From Chlorobiota bacterium (GTDB lineage: Bacteria; Bacteroidota; Ignavibacteria; OLB7), in the NCBI GenBank assembly GCA_016788565.1, contig JAEUSP010000055.1:85914-149913 (forward strand): 64,000 bases of DNA, read 5' to 3'. Below, one piece after another: positions 52,190 to 61,699 of the stretch. The notes beneath the pieces were generated by a model. It was not told the DNA's origin, searched no databases, and saw nothing but the letters and a program-made list of their open reading frames with translations. Position numbers and translations under genes: made by a program. The number at the start of each line of letters is the position of its first letter. Within the stretch, counting starts at the first letter, position 1.

Positions 52190-55168
52190 TCACCTCACAA
52201 CAACCCGCCGAGCAACTTGCTGGCCACCAATCACCACCACCAGAGTGTAGCTTCCAGCGGAAATTCCTGAAAGATCAATTGGAAGTTGCGTGTTTCCTTC
52301 AACAGCATCAGTGTTGATGATTTCCCGGACGGTGCGCCCCACGGCATCAACCAGAGTAGCGCGCAGCGTTGCTCCACCAACTGGAATAGTAATTGGCAGC
52401 AATGCCTCACCGGTGGCCGGGGTTGGAATAACGTTCCCCGCCACCACTGCCACCTGGCTTTTCCTCTCCATTTCCACTGCCGATGGGTCGCCCGCAAAAT
52501 GTTGTTCCACACCAAACCACGGTGTTTTTTCCTGGGCAATATCCAGCACCACACGCCACACACCTTGCGGTGTTTTTACGGCAGGAATTGTTTTCCCGTT
52601 CGGTTGCCCCAACGAGTCGAGCGGGTGGAGAAGAATCGTGTCGGCAGCTGTGTAGAAATTCACTCCAATTCTTGCTCCCTCCATCATGGTTGGTGCAACC
52701 CCCCATTGCTTTGCAAAGCTGGAATCGCCGAACGTCCACTGGGCATCGGTGTTTGCGGCGCGGGTCGTGACGGTCAGAAGCGAGCGGCGTGCTGCGCCAA
52801 GCGTGTCGGGGGTGAGGGAACTCCAGAGGTAGGTGATATGGCTGGCTCCCTCCAAAACATTCACCCCTAATTGGTCGCTTCGCAGTGCCGAGACGTTGGC
52901 AAGCTGGCCGCTTCCCCCTTGGATCATCGGGGTATTCACGGTGAAGACCCCTTTGGTCATATCAAGGGTAAGCTGCCGGGTGTCGCTTTGGATATTGTCA
53001 TCGCTTGGGACAGTGAAGTAATAATCCCCCGTGGTGTAATGGCGGCTTGCGTTGAAAGAATCCACCCGCACACTGCTGACCAAGTTTGCAACGTTGTTGA
53101 AGGTTCCATCAATCTGGTAGGCTCCGCGCGCGCTGTAGGTTAGTGGCCAGGTTTGCAGGTCGGGAGCGTCGTGCTGGATGCGGATAGTGCGAAGCGACGG
53201 CGACACCCACCCGTTGCGGAACATCTGCATTGCCTGTGGCATTAAGGCCATCACCGAAGGGTCGGCCATGATGCTGTAGAAATCATCTTTGATAAACCGG
53301 CGGCGGTCGGCGGTTTCGCTGGAGCGATCGTTGTAGAAGTAGTAGTTGATGCCATCCCACCCATGCAGCGCGGCGTATGCCGGAAGGAACAACATCATTT
53401 CGGGGCGATGCCTGTTTGGGAAAATATGGCTGTAGCCTTCCACAAGAAATGGCTTCCCAGCAATCGCATTTCGGCTAAACTCAACCACCCGTTGGTCGCG
53501 GTAATTCAGGATGGAGTAATTCCGAATCACCCATGTGGAATCGCTGTAGCCGAACCCCGGTCGCGCACCGTTAAAATCCCACTGCGCCGACTCGCTGGTG
53601 AAATCCATTCCGGTTTGGGTCCATGTGTCGGCACTTCCAACGGTGTTGTTGGTTCCGGTGATGGGAACTTTCACTCCCAGAGATTTGACGTGGTCGCGCA
53701 TCGTGGCGAAATATGCACGGGCAAGCGAATCGTAGAATGCCGTGACATCCATTGCCCGCAGCAACGCCGCGCTCCCAATCGCCGCGTAGCGGGTTCGTGC
53801 AACGGTGAACGTAGCAAGGTCTTCGCCGGGGGCAACCCCCTCCCTGCCAGTTTCAATCAGGCTGATTCCATCAAGAAAAATATCCCCACGGAACCCCCCA
53901 GCGTAGAAACGGAGGTTCGAGGCCACGCTATCAGTCCCGTTTGCGCGGAAGGTGTAGCTGTAGGTTGCCCACTTGTTGGTGATGTCAACGTTTTGATCCA
54001 GCGCCGTTCCGCCGGCCTGAATCCGAACGCGCATCCGTCGCCCAGCCGCCGTGTCCGTTTTTGCCTTGAAACTCAGCCGAAAAATTCTTCCCCGGTAGAG
54101 TGGCATTCCGGTTTGTTCCAAGTACAAGCGGCTATCGTTGCCGTTGATTTGGCGCACCACAATCCGCATCGAGGATGCCCCTTCGCCCGGTGCAACATCA
54201 TTCCCCTGGACAATCACCGCGCTCCCCTGCGCCCCTTCCCCTACGGTCAGAAGCCAGTTATCAGTGAACGACTCAAACCCGTTGTTTTTTATCGTGTTTT
54301 GGCCATCGGTTTTGCTCCCTTCAAACCACGCATTTTTAATGGCGGTTGTGGAGCCATACTTGGCCAGCAAATAGCGATTGAACAGCGTGTCTAACTGGCG
54401 CGAGTGATGAAAGCTCATGGTGTTGTTCCGCTGGTTCAGACGGTCGTTCAGCCATTGATCGAAAATTGAGGTGAGGTCGCTGACGGTAATCAACGCAACA
54501 CCGGGGTCGGCGGCATAGCTCAGCTTGGTGTGGGGATTGATATGCCCCAAGAACTTGGTGATGTAATCCCGTTGCAAACGCTGGAAAGCGGGGTCGAAAA
54601 AAGTGAGGTACGCACTGCTGGCATAGACTGAATCGGCAAAGTAGATGCCGTCGTTGGTGCGCGGGGCTTGGCGCGATTTCAGCACGAAATGGGCGTAGAT
54701 TCCGTTTACTTTCAGTTGATAGAGGAACCAATCCAGCCGCGCCATTTGTGTGGGGGAAAGGCTATCGAACTTGCGGGTCTGGTTGTTTTGCGCGGCAATG
54801 GTGGAGGCACCCGTGTTGTTGTGGTAATCGAAGTAATTGAACCGGACAAGGTTCACCCCAAATTTCCGCAGCCGCCGCGCCGTGGCGATTGCCCCCACGC
54901 TATCGGGGAAACAACTGCTGCCGATAATGCTCACCCCGTTGAACCGAACTCCGGTTCCATCGGAAAACTCCAACCGCCCGTTTTCCGAAACGCGCACAAA
55001 GCCATGCTGGCCAGCAACCGTGCCGCTGGCCGGCGGCAGCCAATCGGACGCAGTGGAATCCCATGTTGGAAGCACCAGCGGGAAAGGATCAACAAGGGCT
55101 TGCGAGAACGAAGAATCGGTTAGGCAAAGAAGAAAAAGCAGCGGTACCAGGTAGCCGTGTCGTTTCAT
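52190..55168 (-). CDS. GH5-like secreted protein with CBM insert and T9SS domain, catalytic Glu residues altered
   Basis: 992 aa. Signal peptide (1-22); a GH5/clan A-type barrel with ARRLRKFGVNLVRFNYFDYH (~97-116) and FGYSDSTWVIRN; a ~150-residue beta-sandwich carbohydrate-binding insert at about 285-440 (NNGFESFTDNWLLTV, RLSFKAKTDT, NKWATYSYTFRANG); and a ~75-residue T9SS sorting domain ending RRVVVR. The barrel's acid/base site, usually NEN/NEP after the strand PGVALI, reads SDLTS (230-234), and the nucleophile region reads LVEGYSH (575-581), with Gly at the usual Glu position. Catalysis is doubtful. Confidence 0.78.
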   Translation of the reverse strand: MKRHGYLVPLLFLLCLTDSSFSQALVDPFPLVLPTWDSTASDWLPPASGTVAGQHGFVRVSENGRLEFSDGTGVRFNGVSIIGSSCFPDSVGAIATARRLRKFGVNLVRFNYFDYHNNTGASTIAAQNNQTRKFDSLSPTQMARLDWFLYQLKVNGIYAHFVLKSRQAPRTNDGIYFADSVYASSAYLTFFDPAFQRLQRDYITKFLGHINPHTKLSYAADPGVALITVSDLTSIFDQWLNDRLNQRNNTMSFHHSRQLDTLFNRYLLAKYGSTTAIKNAWFEGSKTDGQNTIKNNGFESFTDNWLLTVGEGAQGSAVIVQGNDVAPGEGASSMRIVVRQINGNDSRLYLEQTGMPLYRGRIFRLSFKAKTDTAAGRRMRVRIQAGGTALDQNVDITNKWATYSYTFRANGTDSVASNLRFYAGGFRGDIFLDGISLIETGREGVAPGEDLATFTVARTRYAAIGSAALLRAMDVTAFYDSLARAYFATMRDHVKSLGVKVPITGTNNTVGSADTWTQTGMDFTSESAQWDFNGARPGFGYSDSTWVIRNYSILNYRDQRVVEFSRNAIAGKPFLVEGYSHIFPNRHRPEMMLFLPAYAALHGWDGINYYFYNDRSSETADRRRFIKDDFYSIMADPSVMALMPQAMQMFRNGWVSPSLRTIRIQHDAPDLQTWPLTYSARGAYQIDGTFNNVANLVSSVRVDSFNASRHYTTGDYYFTVPSDDNIQSDTRQLTLDMTKGVFTVNTPMIQGGSGQLANVSALRSDQLGVNVLEGASHITYLWSSLTPDTLGAARRSLLTVTTRAANTDAQWTFGDSSFAKQWGVAPTMMEGARIGVNFYTAADTILLHPLDSLGQPNGKTIPAVKTPQGVWRVVLDIAQEKTPWFGVEQHFAGDPSAVEMERKSQVAVVAGNVIPTPATGEALLPITIPVGGATLRATLVDAVGRTVREIINTDAVEGNTQLPIDLSGISAGSYTLVVVIGGQQVARRVVVR

Positions 55169-55432
55169 GGTTGGAAATGGTGTTGTTGAGCAGGCAGAGG
55201 AAGAAAGGCCGCAGGATCAGCCGCAAAAAAACAACCGAGCAGAGGTGAAATGCAAGCAGTTTGTTCGGTTCCGGGTTTTCCCCGGCGGCAGTGCGATTCC
55301 CCACCTCCGTTTGGCTTGCCTCCAATTCCCTTTCCGAAGCAAGATTCACACAGGCCACCGGAACAAGAAACGGTTGTAGATTATCCCAAAAAACGAATGG
55401 ATGCTCCCCCCAAAAACCCAACACCAACCACC

Positions 55433-56578
55433 ATGTTCAGTATCTGGGAACAGCAAGCACTGCTGCGATTTGATGTCATCATCGTTGGTGCCGGAATTAT
55501 CGGGCTTTCGGCGGCGATTGAGCTTGCCGAACGTGAGCCAAAATGCTCAATCGCGGTGCTGGAGCGTGGCCCGTTCAGCAGCGGAGCAAGCACCCGCAAC
55601 GCCGGCTTTGCTTGCTTTGGAAGCCTTACGGAGATTGCCGCAGATATTGATCGAATTGGCGTGGAAGGGGCGTTGCAGGTGATTGATGCTCGGCGTGCTG
55701 GATTGGAACTTCTGCGGAAACGTGTGGGGGATCGCAATCTTGAGTTTGAGATGTTCGGCGGCTACGAACTCCTGTTCCCGGAACAAATTTCCGCGCTGGA
55801 TCACCTTGCCGAAATCAATGCCTTGCTGAAGCCGATGTTTGCCACGCAGGTGTTCCGCCCCGCCGATGCGGCTATTGCGAAGTTCGGTTTCAACCAGAAG
55901 GCTGTGGCGGCGATGTTGTTCAACCCGTTGGAAGGGCAGATCCATTCCGGAAAAATGGTTGCACAACTGATGAAGCTGGCTGCCGAGCGTGGGGTTCGCA
56001 TCATCACCGGCGCGGAGGTGACGGCGGTTGCCGACGGCGCAGAAATCGCCACGGTTGATTGCCGTTTTGGAGTCAATCAACCAGCAACGTTCGCCGCTGG
56101 CCAGCTTATCCTTTGCACCAACGCCTTCACCTCCACCCTGCTTCCCGATGTTCCAATCACCCCGGGGCGTGGCCAGGTGCTGGTCACCTCACCAATTTCT
56201 GGGCTGGCCATTCGGGGGGCGTTCCACTTTGATGAAGGGTTCTACTACTTCCGCAACGTTGGCGATAGAGTGCTGTTCGGCGGCGGAAGGAACCTTGCAT
56301 TCGCCGAAGAAACCAGCCACGAACTGACGCTGAACAACGCCATCCAAGAACGGCTGGAGGAATTGCTCCGCACGGTGATTCTTCCCGAAAAACATTTCCA
56401 GATTGAGCATCGCTGGGCTGGGATCATGGGGTTCAGCAGCACCAAATTGCCGATTGTCCAGCGGGCCGGAAACCGCGTGGCGGTTGGGTTCGGCTGCAAC
56501 GGGATGGGGGTGGCGTTGGGAAGCAGTATCGGGAGGCAGCTGGCCAATCTTGTGTTGGGTTCCCCTGTTCAGAAGTGA
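55433..56578 (+). CDS. FAD-dependent oxidoreductase (DAO family)
   Basis: 381 aa from ATG 55433 (MFSIWEQQALLRFD); starts further upstream add low-quality sequence. The FAD dinucleotide motif is VIIVGAGIIGLSAAIELAE; ASTRNAGFACFGS and a C-terminal GCNGMGVALGSSIGRQLA also match amino-acid oxidase-type enzymes. It probably oxidises an amine or amino-acid substrate; which one is unknown. No pathway genes are adjacent. Confidence 0.85.
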   Translation: MFSIWEQQALLRFDVIIVGAGIIGLSAAIELAEREPKCSIAVLERGPFSSGASTRNAGFACFGSLTEIAADIDRIGVEGALQVIDARRAGLELLRKRVGDRNLEFEMFGGYELLFPEQISALDHLAEINALLKPMFATQVFRPADAAIAKFGFNQKAVAAMLFNPLEGQIHSGKMVAQLMKLAAERGVRIITGAEVTAVADGAEIATVDCRFGVNQPATFAAGQLILCTNAFTSTLLPDVPITPGRGQVLVTSPISGLAIRGAFHFDEGFYYFRNVGDRVLFGGGRNLAFAEETSHELTLNNAIQERLEELLRTVILPEKHFQIEHRWAGIMGFSSTKLPIVQRAGNRVAVGFGCNGMGVALGSSIGRQLANLVLGSPVQK

Positions 56579-56588
56579 CGCAGGAAAG

Positions 56589-56647
56589 AACCACAGAGAC
56601 ACAGAGAGCACAGAGGGGAGAAAGAGAGAAAGAGAGAAAGAGAGGGA
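56589..56647 (+). repeat. Dispersed 'cacagag' repeat plus agagaaag tandem
   Basis: ccacagagacacagagagca at 56591-56610 continues into a cagagggg tract and a gagaaag microsatellite. It lies between the converging DAO and permease genes. Confidence 0.75.
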
Positions 56648-56696
56648 AATGGAGTATCACCGTCCTCCTGACTTTGCTTCTTGCACACAGTTGGGA

Positions 56697-57533
56697 CTAT
56701 CCTTTCACCGCCCCAGCGGTCATCCCCTGGATAATTTGGCGCTGGAACAGCAGGAAGAGCAGAATCACCGGAATTGCCGAGATGCCGGAGCTTGCCATCA
56801 GGTGCCCCCAATCAATGGACTGATTTCCCAGGTAGAACGTTAGCCCAACCGGAAGCGTCCGCATCGCTTCATCGTTGGTGAACAGGAAGGGAAACAGGAA
56901 GGTGTTCCATGTGGTCAGGAACTGGAACACAGCCAGCACCACCAGCATCGGCTTGGAGAGCGGCATGACGATTTTGAAGAGGATTCCAAGCTCGGAAGTT
57001 CCATCAATCCGCGCAGCGTCCTCAAGCTCCACGGGCAGGTTCATGATGTACTGCCGCATCAGAAAAATGCCGAACGGAGTGACAAGATTCGGGACGATCA
57101 AGGCCCAGTAGGTGTTGATCCAGCCGAAGTTCACCATCATGCGGTACAGCGGGATCATCACCACTTGCGGGGGGATCATCAGCACGGCAACCACCGTCAC
57201 CAACCAAAAGCCTTTCAGCGGGACGCGGCGGCGGGCAAGCGCGTAGGCGGTCATTGTGCAGAACAGGACGTTCCCAAGCATCACCGCCACGGCCACCACT
57301 GTCGAGTTCCAGAAATACCGCCCAAACGGACCGGATGCCAGAACATCAATGTAGTTTTGCAGAGTGTAGGTTCCGCTAAAAAAAACGCTGATGGAGGTGA
57401 AGTCCGCCGTGCTTTCGCGGAAGGAAATGGCCAGCATCCAAAACAGCGGAAACAGCATCCCAAGCAACACAACAACCAGCGTGCTGTGGGTCAGGATTCG
57501 GGAAAGGAGCGGGGATTTATCGGTAGAGGCCAT
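56697..57533 (-). CDS. Carbohydrate ABC transporter permease, MalG type (orphan)
   Basis: 278 aa from ATG 57533; a GTG at 57557 would add eight residues. Six hydrophobic segments and the EAA loop, here LEDAARIDGTSELGILFKIVMPLSKP, identify a MalG/LacG-like inner membrane permease for sugar uptake. It overlaps nadD by about 17 bp. No second permease, ATPase or solute-binding gene is next to it in this window, so the transporter may be assembled from elsewhere or be non-functional. Confidence 0.88.
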   Translation of the reverse strand: MASTDKSPLLSRILTHSTLVVVLLGMLFPLFWMLAISFRESTADFTSISVFFSGTYTLQNYIDVLASGPFGRYFWNSTVVAVAVMLGNVLFCTMTAYALARRRVPLKGFWLVTVVAVLMIPPQVVMIPLYRMMVNFGWINTYWALIVPNLVTPFGIFLMRQYIMNLPVELEDAARIDGTSELGILFKIVMPLSKPMLVVLAVFQFLTTWNTFLFPFLFTNDEAMRTLPVGLTFYLGNQSIDWGHLMASSGISAIPVILLFLLFQRQIIQGMTAGAVKG

Positions 57534-58167
57534 GTGTGTTGATGTAGTGGATGACACTATCGGTGGTCATGTACCGGACCGAGCGTCCGGCACGAATCCG
57601 CCCGCGAAGCTCCGTGCCGGAAATCTCCATCAGCGGCGCGGCGATAATCCGATACGTGATCCCCGGAAGCAGCTCCGGCGGGGCCTGAAATCCCGGGCGC
57701 AACCAGACGGCAATCTCCGCAAGCTGGGCAATCATTTCCGGTTGCCACCATGAAGAAAAGTCGCGAGCGTTGTCGCCACCAATCAGCAAGGTCAAGGCCG
57801 TATCGGGAAGGAGTTCGTGGAGTTGTTGCAACGTTGTGGCCGTAAAGCTGACCCCTTCGCGTTGCAGCTCAAGATCACTAACAAAAAATCGGGGATTATC
57901 GGAAACGGCAAGCTGCAACATTGCCAGCCGGTCTGCAGCTGGCGAGATATTCACCCCTTGCAGCTTGTGCGGCGGTTTTTTTGCCGGAACAAACAGCACC
58001 CCTTCCAACCCAAGCTCATCGCAGGCGCGTTCGGCAAGCAGCAGGTGCCCGGTATGCACCGGGTCGAACGTCCCGCCAAACACCCCCAGCGAGCGTAGCC
58101 CAAGAATCGGGCTGAGGGCTTGTTTCCAGAGTGGTTCCGGGGTGTGTTGGATGTTGTTGTTAGGCAT
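57517..58167 (-). CDS. nadD: Nicotinate-nucleotide adenylyltransferase
   Basis: 216 aa from ATG 58167. GVFGGTFDPVHTGHLLLAE (T/HxGH nucleotidyltransferase motif) and the C-terminal ISGTELRGRIRAGRSVRYMTTDSVIHYI (ISST-like and Arg-rich motif) identify NadD, which adenylates nicotinic acid mononucleotide for NAD synthesis. Its ATG overlaps the stop of the upstream gene (TAATG). The coupling to a glycosyltransferase-like gene on one side and malG on the other is not functionally explained. Confidence 0.93.
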   Translation of the reverse strand: MPNNNIQHTPEPLWKQALSPILGLRSLGVFGGTFDPVHTGHLLLAERACDELGLEGVLFVPAKKPPHKLQGVNISPAADRLAMLQLAVSDNPRFFVSDLELQREGVSFTATTLQQLHELLPDTALTLLIGGDNARDFSSWWQPEMIAQLAEIAVWLRPGFQAPPELLPGITYRIIAAPLMEISGTELRGRIRAGRSVRYMTTDSVIHYINTHGLYR

Positions 58168-58886
58168 TAGGGAGCGGGGATCGGTTGTCGGGGATCGAGA
58201 TGATTGCGCAACCACTCTCCCGTCCGCGAACCTGGCGGAAGCAGTGCGCGGTCGGCATAAAGTTGGGCAAGCGATTCGGCATCGTCAACATCATACCAGG
58301 GGGGCAACTGCTGCAACGGCACGTGATGAATTTCGGTGGCCAGCAGAGTCTGCTCCAGCAATCGCTCGGTGCTGTACGGCATCCCCCGAAGCAGTTCGGG
58401 GATCATTCGGTTCATCCCAATCAAGTAGTAGCCACCATCGGTTGCTGGGCCAACCACAGCCTGTGCCGCAGCCAGCCCAACAAACCCCTGCAACAGCAAC
58501 CGTAGCGGTAGCGTCGGGTGGTCGGTTCCCACCACGCAGGCACGGGCAATGCCTTCGCGAAATGCTTCCGCCAACGCATGCTCCAAACGCTCCCCCAAAC
58601 CCGCGCCCCGCTGCGCGCGAATCGGCAATCCACCACAACCGGAATCGGCAAGCAGTTGCTCCATTGCTGGAATGTCAGTTTCCGAACCGAGGTAGATCAC
58701 CACCTCAATCGGTGCCGGAAGCGTGAGGTAACTCTGGATTGCATCAAGCAAAAATGCACGGTACAGTTCGGCAGCATCCTGGGGTGACAGCGGCGGCGAT
58801 AGCCGTGTTTTCACCCCGCCAGGCTGTGGGTATTTGGCAAACACTATCAGCCGGGAGCGGAGGTGTGCGGTTGGCCGGGTCTCCAT
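58167..58886 (-). CDS. TIGR04282 family glycosyltransferase-like protein (DUF2064)
   Basis: 239 aa from ATG 58886, which shares a base with the RicT stop (TGATG). LIVFAKYPQPGGVKTRL at the N-terminus, VVGTDHPTLPLRLLLQGF and AVVGPATDGGYYLIGM are the landmarks of TIGR04282/DUF2064, a GT-A-like family first linked to arsenosugar biosynthesis but common outside it. The substrate here is unknown. Confidence 0.88.
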   Translation of the reverse strand: METRPTAHLRSRLIVFAKYPQPGGVKTRLSPPLSPQDAAELYRAFLLDAIQSYLTLPAPIEVVIYLGSETDIPAMEQLLADSGCGGLPIRAQRGAGLGERLEHALAEAFREGIARACVVGTDHPTLPLRLLLQGFVGLAAAQAVVGPATDGGYYLIGMNRMIPELLRGMPYSTERLLEQTLLATEIHHVPLQQLPPWYDVDDAESLAQLYADRALLPPGSRTGEWLRNHLDPRQPIPAP

Positions 58887-60412
58887 CACGCTGTTGGCTC
58901 GGCTTCCGGTTCGGCTACTGGTTCGGCAACGCGCGGCGGCGGCGTGTTTCCACGGCCTGTGCTTCCCGATTGCTGCGAATGGGGACGTATCAGCGTTGCT
59001 GGCTTCTGATGCTTCTGCCCCACTTTGGCCAACGGCTCAGAGTGTTGCTGCTGCTGATTCTTCTTCCCTTCCGCTTGCTGCGGGTTTGGGCGCGGCTGAT
59101 GTTGCTTCTGTAGCTGTGGTTTTGATTGCTGATTTTCTCTGTTTTCTGCCCCTACTTTTTGCCCTGCCCCTTGTTGCTGACGTTGCTTGTTCCCCCCTTG
59201 CTGCGGTTGCTGGCGTGCTTCTTTCACTCGCTCTTTTCCGGCCACTCCCCCTTTTTGTTCGTGGCGTTTCTGCTCCCCTTTTCCGCTGGCGGAGGCCTCC
59301 TGTTTTTGGCGTGCGCCGCTGGCCGGAGTTGGCGGTGGCGGGGGCGGGGGCGGCGGCGTTTTTTGCTGCTCGATAAAATCAGCAAGGGTGATGGTCTCCC
59401 AGCCATCTGGGTGGTGAATCACCAGCTGATTGCGGAAGATGTCAATCTTGTGCAGCACCCCTTCCCCCTTGTGCGTTTTCACGGTGGACTCAATCGGTGG
59501 GAAGCGTTTCAACGCCTCCACGTAATGATCCACTTCGTACAGCAAACAGCACTTCAGGCGGCCACATTGCCCGCTGAGTTTGGCTGGGTTTGGCTGAAGA
59601 TGCTGGGCGCGTGCGTGATCTAACGTGATATGCTCGTAGCGGCCCAAGTGAGTTGTGCAGCAGAGTTGCAATCCGCAGATGCCAACTGTTCCCAGCCGTT
59701 TGGCTTCGTCGCGGACGGGTATTTGCCGAAGCTCGATACGGGTGTGGAAAACCGCGGCAAGGTCCCGCACTAACTCGCGGAAATCCACGCGGCCATCGGC
59801 CAAAAAGAAGAAGGTGATGCGGTGGTGGTCGAACTGCCACTCGGCATCCACAAGCTCCATCGGCAGCTGGAAAAACTCCACACGGCTGCGGCAAAGCGTT
59901 AGTGCTTCCTTCTCCTGTTTTCGGTTGCTGGCGTAGCGTTCAACGTCGTTCGCATCCCCTTTCCGAATCAATGTTGGAAGGGGTTCGCCGCTAAGTTTTT
60001 TGGCTTTTCGTTTGATGTGAACCAGCGACCCTACCATCGAGATGTAGCCGGCATCCACCCCCCGCTCGGTTTCCACCACCGCAAGGTCCCGCACCTTTAA
60101 CGGAGTCTCCTCTTTCACCTCGATGAACTCGCGACGGGCACCCCGGAACTCCACTTCAATAATCCGGCGGGAATCGTTGTAGTTGAATTGGTTGGCAATC
60201 AGTTCGATAAGCTGGGGCGCGCCTTCCACCCCGCCCACCCCGCAGGACGAGCCGCAATCGCCGCAGCCATCCCCGCCGCCGCAGTTGTGGGTGCAGTGCG
60301 ATTCCCTTCCGCGAAGCCCGGGGGCAATTTTTTGCTCGGCCATGTTTGCTGGCCGCTCGGTTGTTGCTGTTGTTGCTGAGGTTGTATGCTGGACAGCGTT
60401 GGATTGTCCCAT
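58886..60412 (-). CDS. PSP1-domain protein (RicT/YaaT-like) with extended C-terminus
   Basis: 508 aa from ATG 60412 (MGQSNAVQHT); an inner start is MAEQKIAPG (60343). The N-terminus has a Cys-rich segment (CTHNCGGGDGCGDCGSSC, residues 40-57). The PSP1 domain contains CGLQLCCTTHL and LSGQCGRLKCCLLYE, the cysteines that RicT uses for Fe-S cluster binding in the Ric (YmcA-YlbF-YaaT) complex that controls mRNA processing in Bacillus. After ~residue 360 there is a Pro9 run and a long Gln/Lys-rich tail not typical of the family. holB lies just upstream, as in Bacillus. Confidence 0.87.
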   Translation of the reverse strand: MGQSNAVQHTTSATTATTERPANMAEQKIAPGLRGRESHCTHNCGGGDGCGDCGSSCGVGGVEGAPQLIELIANQFNYNDSRRIIEVEFRGARREFIEVKEETPLKVRDLAVVETERGVDAGYISMVGSLVHIKRKAKKLSGEPLPTLIRKGDANDVERYASNRKQEKEALTLCRSRVEFFQLPMELVDAEWQFDHHRITFFFLADGRVDFRELVRDLAAVFHTRIELRQIPVRDEAKRLGTVGICGLQLCCTTHLGRYEHITLDHARAQHLQPNPAKLSGQCGRLKCCLLYEVDHYVEALKRFPPIESTVKTHKGEGVLHKIDIFRNQLVIHHPDGWETITLADFIEQQKTPPPPPPPPPTPASGARQKQEASASGKGEQKRHEQKGGVAGKERVKEARQQPQQGGNKQRQQQGAGQKVGAENRENQQSKPQLQKQHQPRPNPQQAEGKKNQQQQHSEPLAKVGQKHQKPATLIRPHSQQSGSTGRGNTPPPRVAEPVAEPEAEPTA

Positions 60413-60568
60413 GAACTGAAGTAGAAATGTGAATTGAAGAAGGTGAGTGCAGGTTGAATAACCAGAGAGTGAGCTTCGCTGTTGAAAGCGAAGCTGAAAT
60501 TGATAATCAACAGCGCAAGCCACCGTTGATGAAGACTGAGTTGGATACTGAGTTCGAACTGATAGGGA

Positions 60569-61699
60569 TCACGAGTAGCAGATGGATTCCATCCGGAGCG
60601 CGAGCACAATGAAGGCAAGCTGCGACTGAGCATTTCCACGAATCGCTCCGATAGCCTCCTCCACCGAACGGATTAGCCGTTCGGGCGAGGCGTTGGCAAA
60701 CTTACTATTGAAGCTCTGAATATCTTTCAACTGATCTTGATTTACCACCGATTCTTCGCGCCCGGTCAGCCGCAGCATCAGCGCGTCGCGGAACCAGAGC
60801 AGTAGCAGCATCAGCGTCCGCTCCAGGCTTCGGCGGTCGTTTCCGGCGGTCAGCCGTTCCACTTCGGTGAAAACCGAAACGGGGCTGCGTTTCAGCGCGG
60901 CACGCAGAAAGGCAACCACGTCGAACCGAAGCTGCTGAAGGTCGCTGTTGGTTAGTTCAATCGCACGGCTGTAGCTCCCCTCGGCCATTTTGCTGAGCAA
61001 CATCGCATCCTTGCGGGGGATGTTGTTGCGGGCGGTCAGGGCTTCGGCAATTTCGGCATCGGTCAGAAGGTCGAACCGCACCTCCTGGCAACGTGAAAGA
61101 ATCGTCTGAAGCAGTTGCTCCTTGTGGCTGCTGGTGAGTATCAGCAGGGTGTTTGGGGCGGGTTCTTCAAGGGTTTTCAGGAAGGCGTTGGCGGCTTCTT
61201 CCCCCATCTGGTGCGCTTCGCTGATGATGATAATCCGCCAGCCCGGCTCGGTGGCCGCAAACGCAATGTCCCGCTTCACCTCACGGATACTGCTGATCTT
61301 GATCTGCTGCGCCCGTGGGATGGTGATGTTGTGGTAGGGGTCTGCCGCCTTCATGGCAACCTGCTCTTGGATTTGCGAGATTTCGCCATCGCTCAGCTTC
61401 AGTAAGGGTGAGTCGGCGCGGCCATCTTCCCCTTTCCCCGTTGGCAATGCAAACACAAACCGGACGTTGCTGTGTTGCAGTACGGCAACGTTCTGGCAGT
61501 TGCGGCATCGGTCACAGGGGGTTCCTTGCGGGCCAAGCTGTTCGCAGCGGAGTGCTTTGGCAAGCTCAATCGCCGCAGCGTCCTTGCCAATTCCTTCGAC
61601 ACCCGTAAACAGATACGCATGGGGAACCCGCCCGCCAGCGATTGCCGCCCGCAGAAGATTCTTTGCCCGCGTCTGCCCAATGATAGAATCCCAAGCCAT
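60569..61699 (-). CDS. holB: DNA polymerase III subunit delta' (clamp-loader)
   Basis: 376 aa from ATG 61699 (MAWDSIIGQTRAKNLLRAAI). AAA+ fold: TGVEGIGKDAA (P-loop-like), a zinc-binding CDRCRNC near residue 65, IIISEAHQMGEEAANAFLKTLEEPAPNTLLIL and SRCQEVRF. The C-terminal delta' collar domain follows. It helps load the sliding clamp. A longer frame upstream (to 61774) has no homology to the family. Confidence 0.92.
   Translation of the reverse strand: MAWDSIIGQTRAKNLLRAAIAGGRVPHAYLFTGVEGIGKDAAAIELAKALRCEQLGPQGTPCDRCRNCQNVAVLQHSNVRFVFALPTGKGEDGRADSPLLKLSDGEISQIQEQVAMKAADPYHNITIPRAQQIKISSIREVKRDIAFAATEPGWRIIIISEAHQMGEEAANAFLKTLEEPAPNTLLILTSSHKEQLLQTILSRCQEVRFDLLTDAEIAEALTARNNIPRKDAMLLSKMAEGSYSRAIELTNSDLQQLRFDVVAFLRAALKRSPVSVFTEVERLTAGNDRRSLERTLMLLLLWFRDALMLRLTGREESVVNQDQLKDIQSFNSKFANASPERLIRSVEEAIGAIRGNAQSQLAFIVLALRMESICYS

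Noticed and set aside
53363..54394. 343-codon open frame opposite the GH5-like gene
   Set aside because: Same reason: antisense shadow with no recognisable motif.
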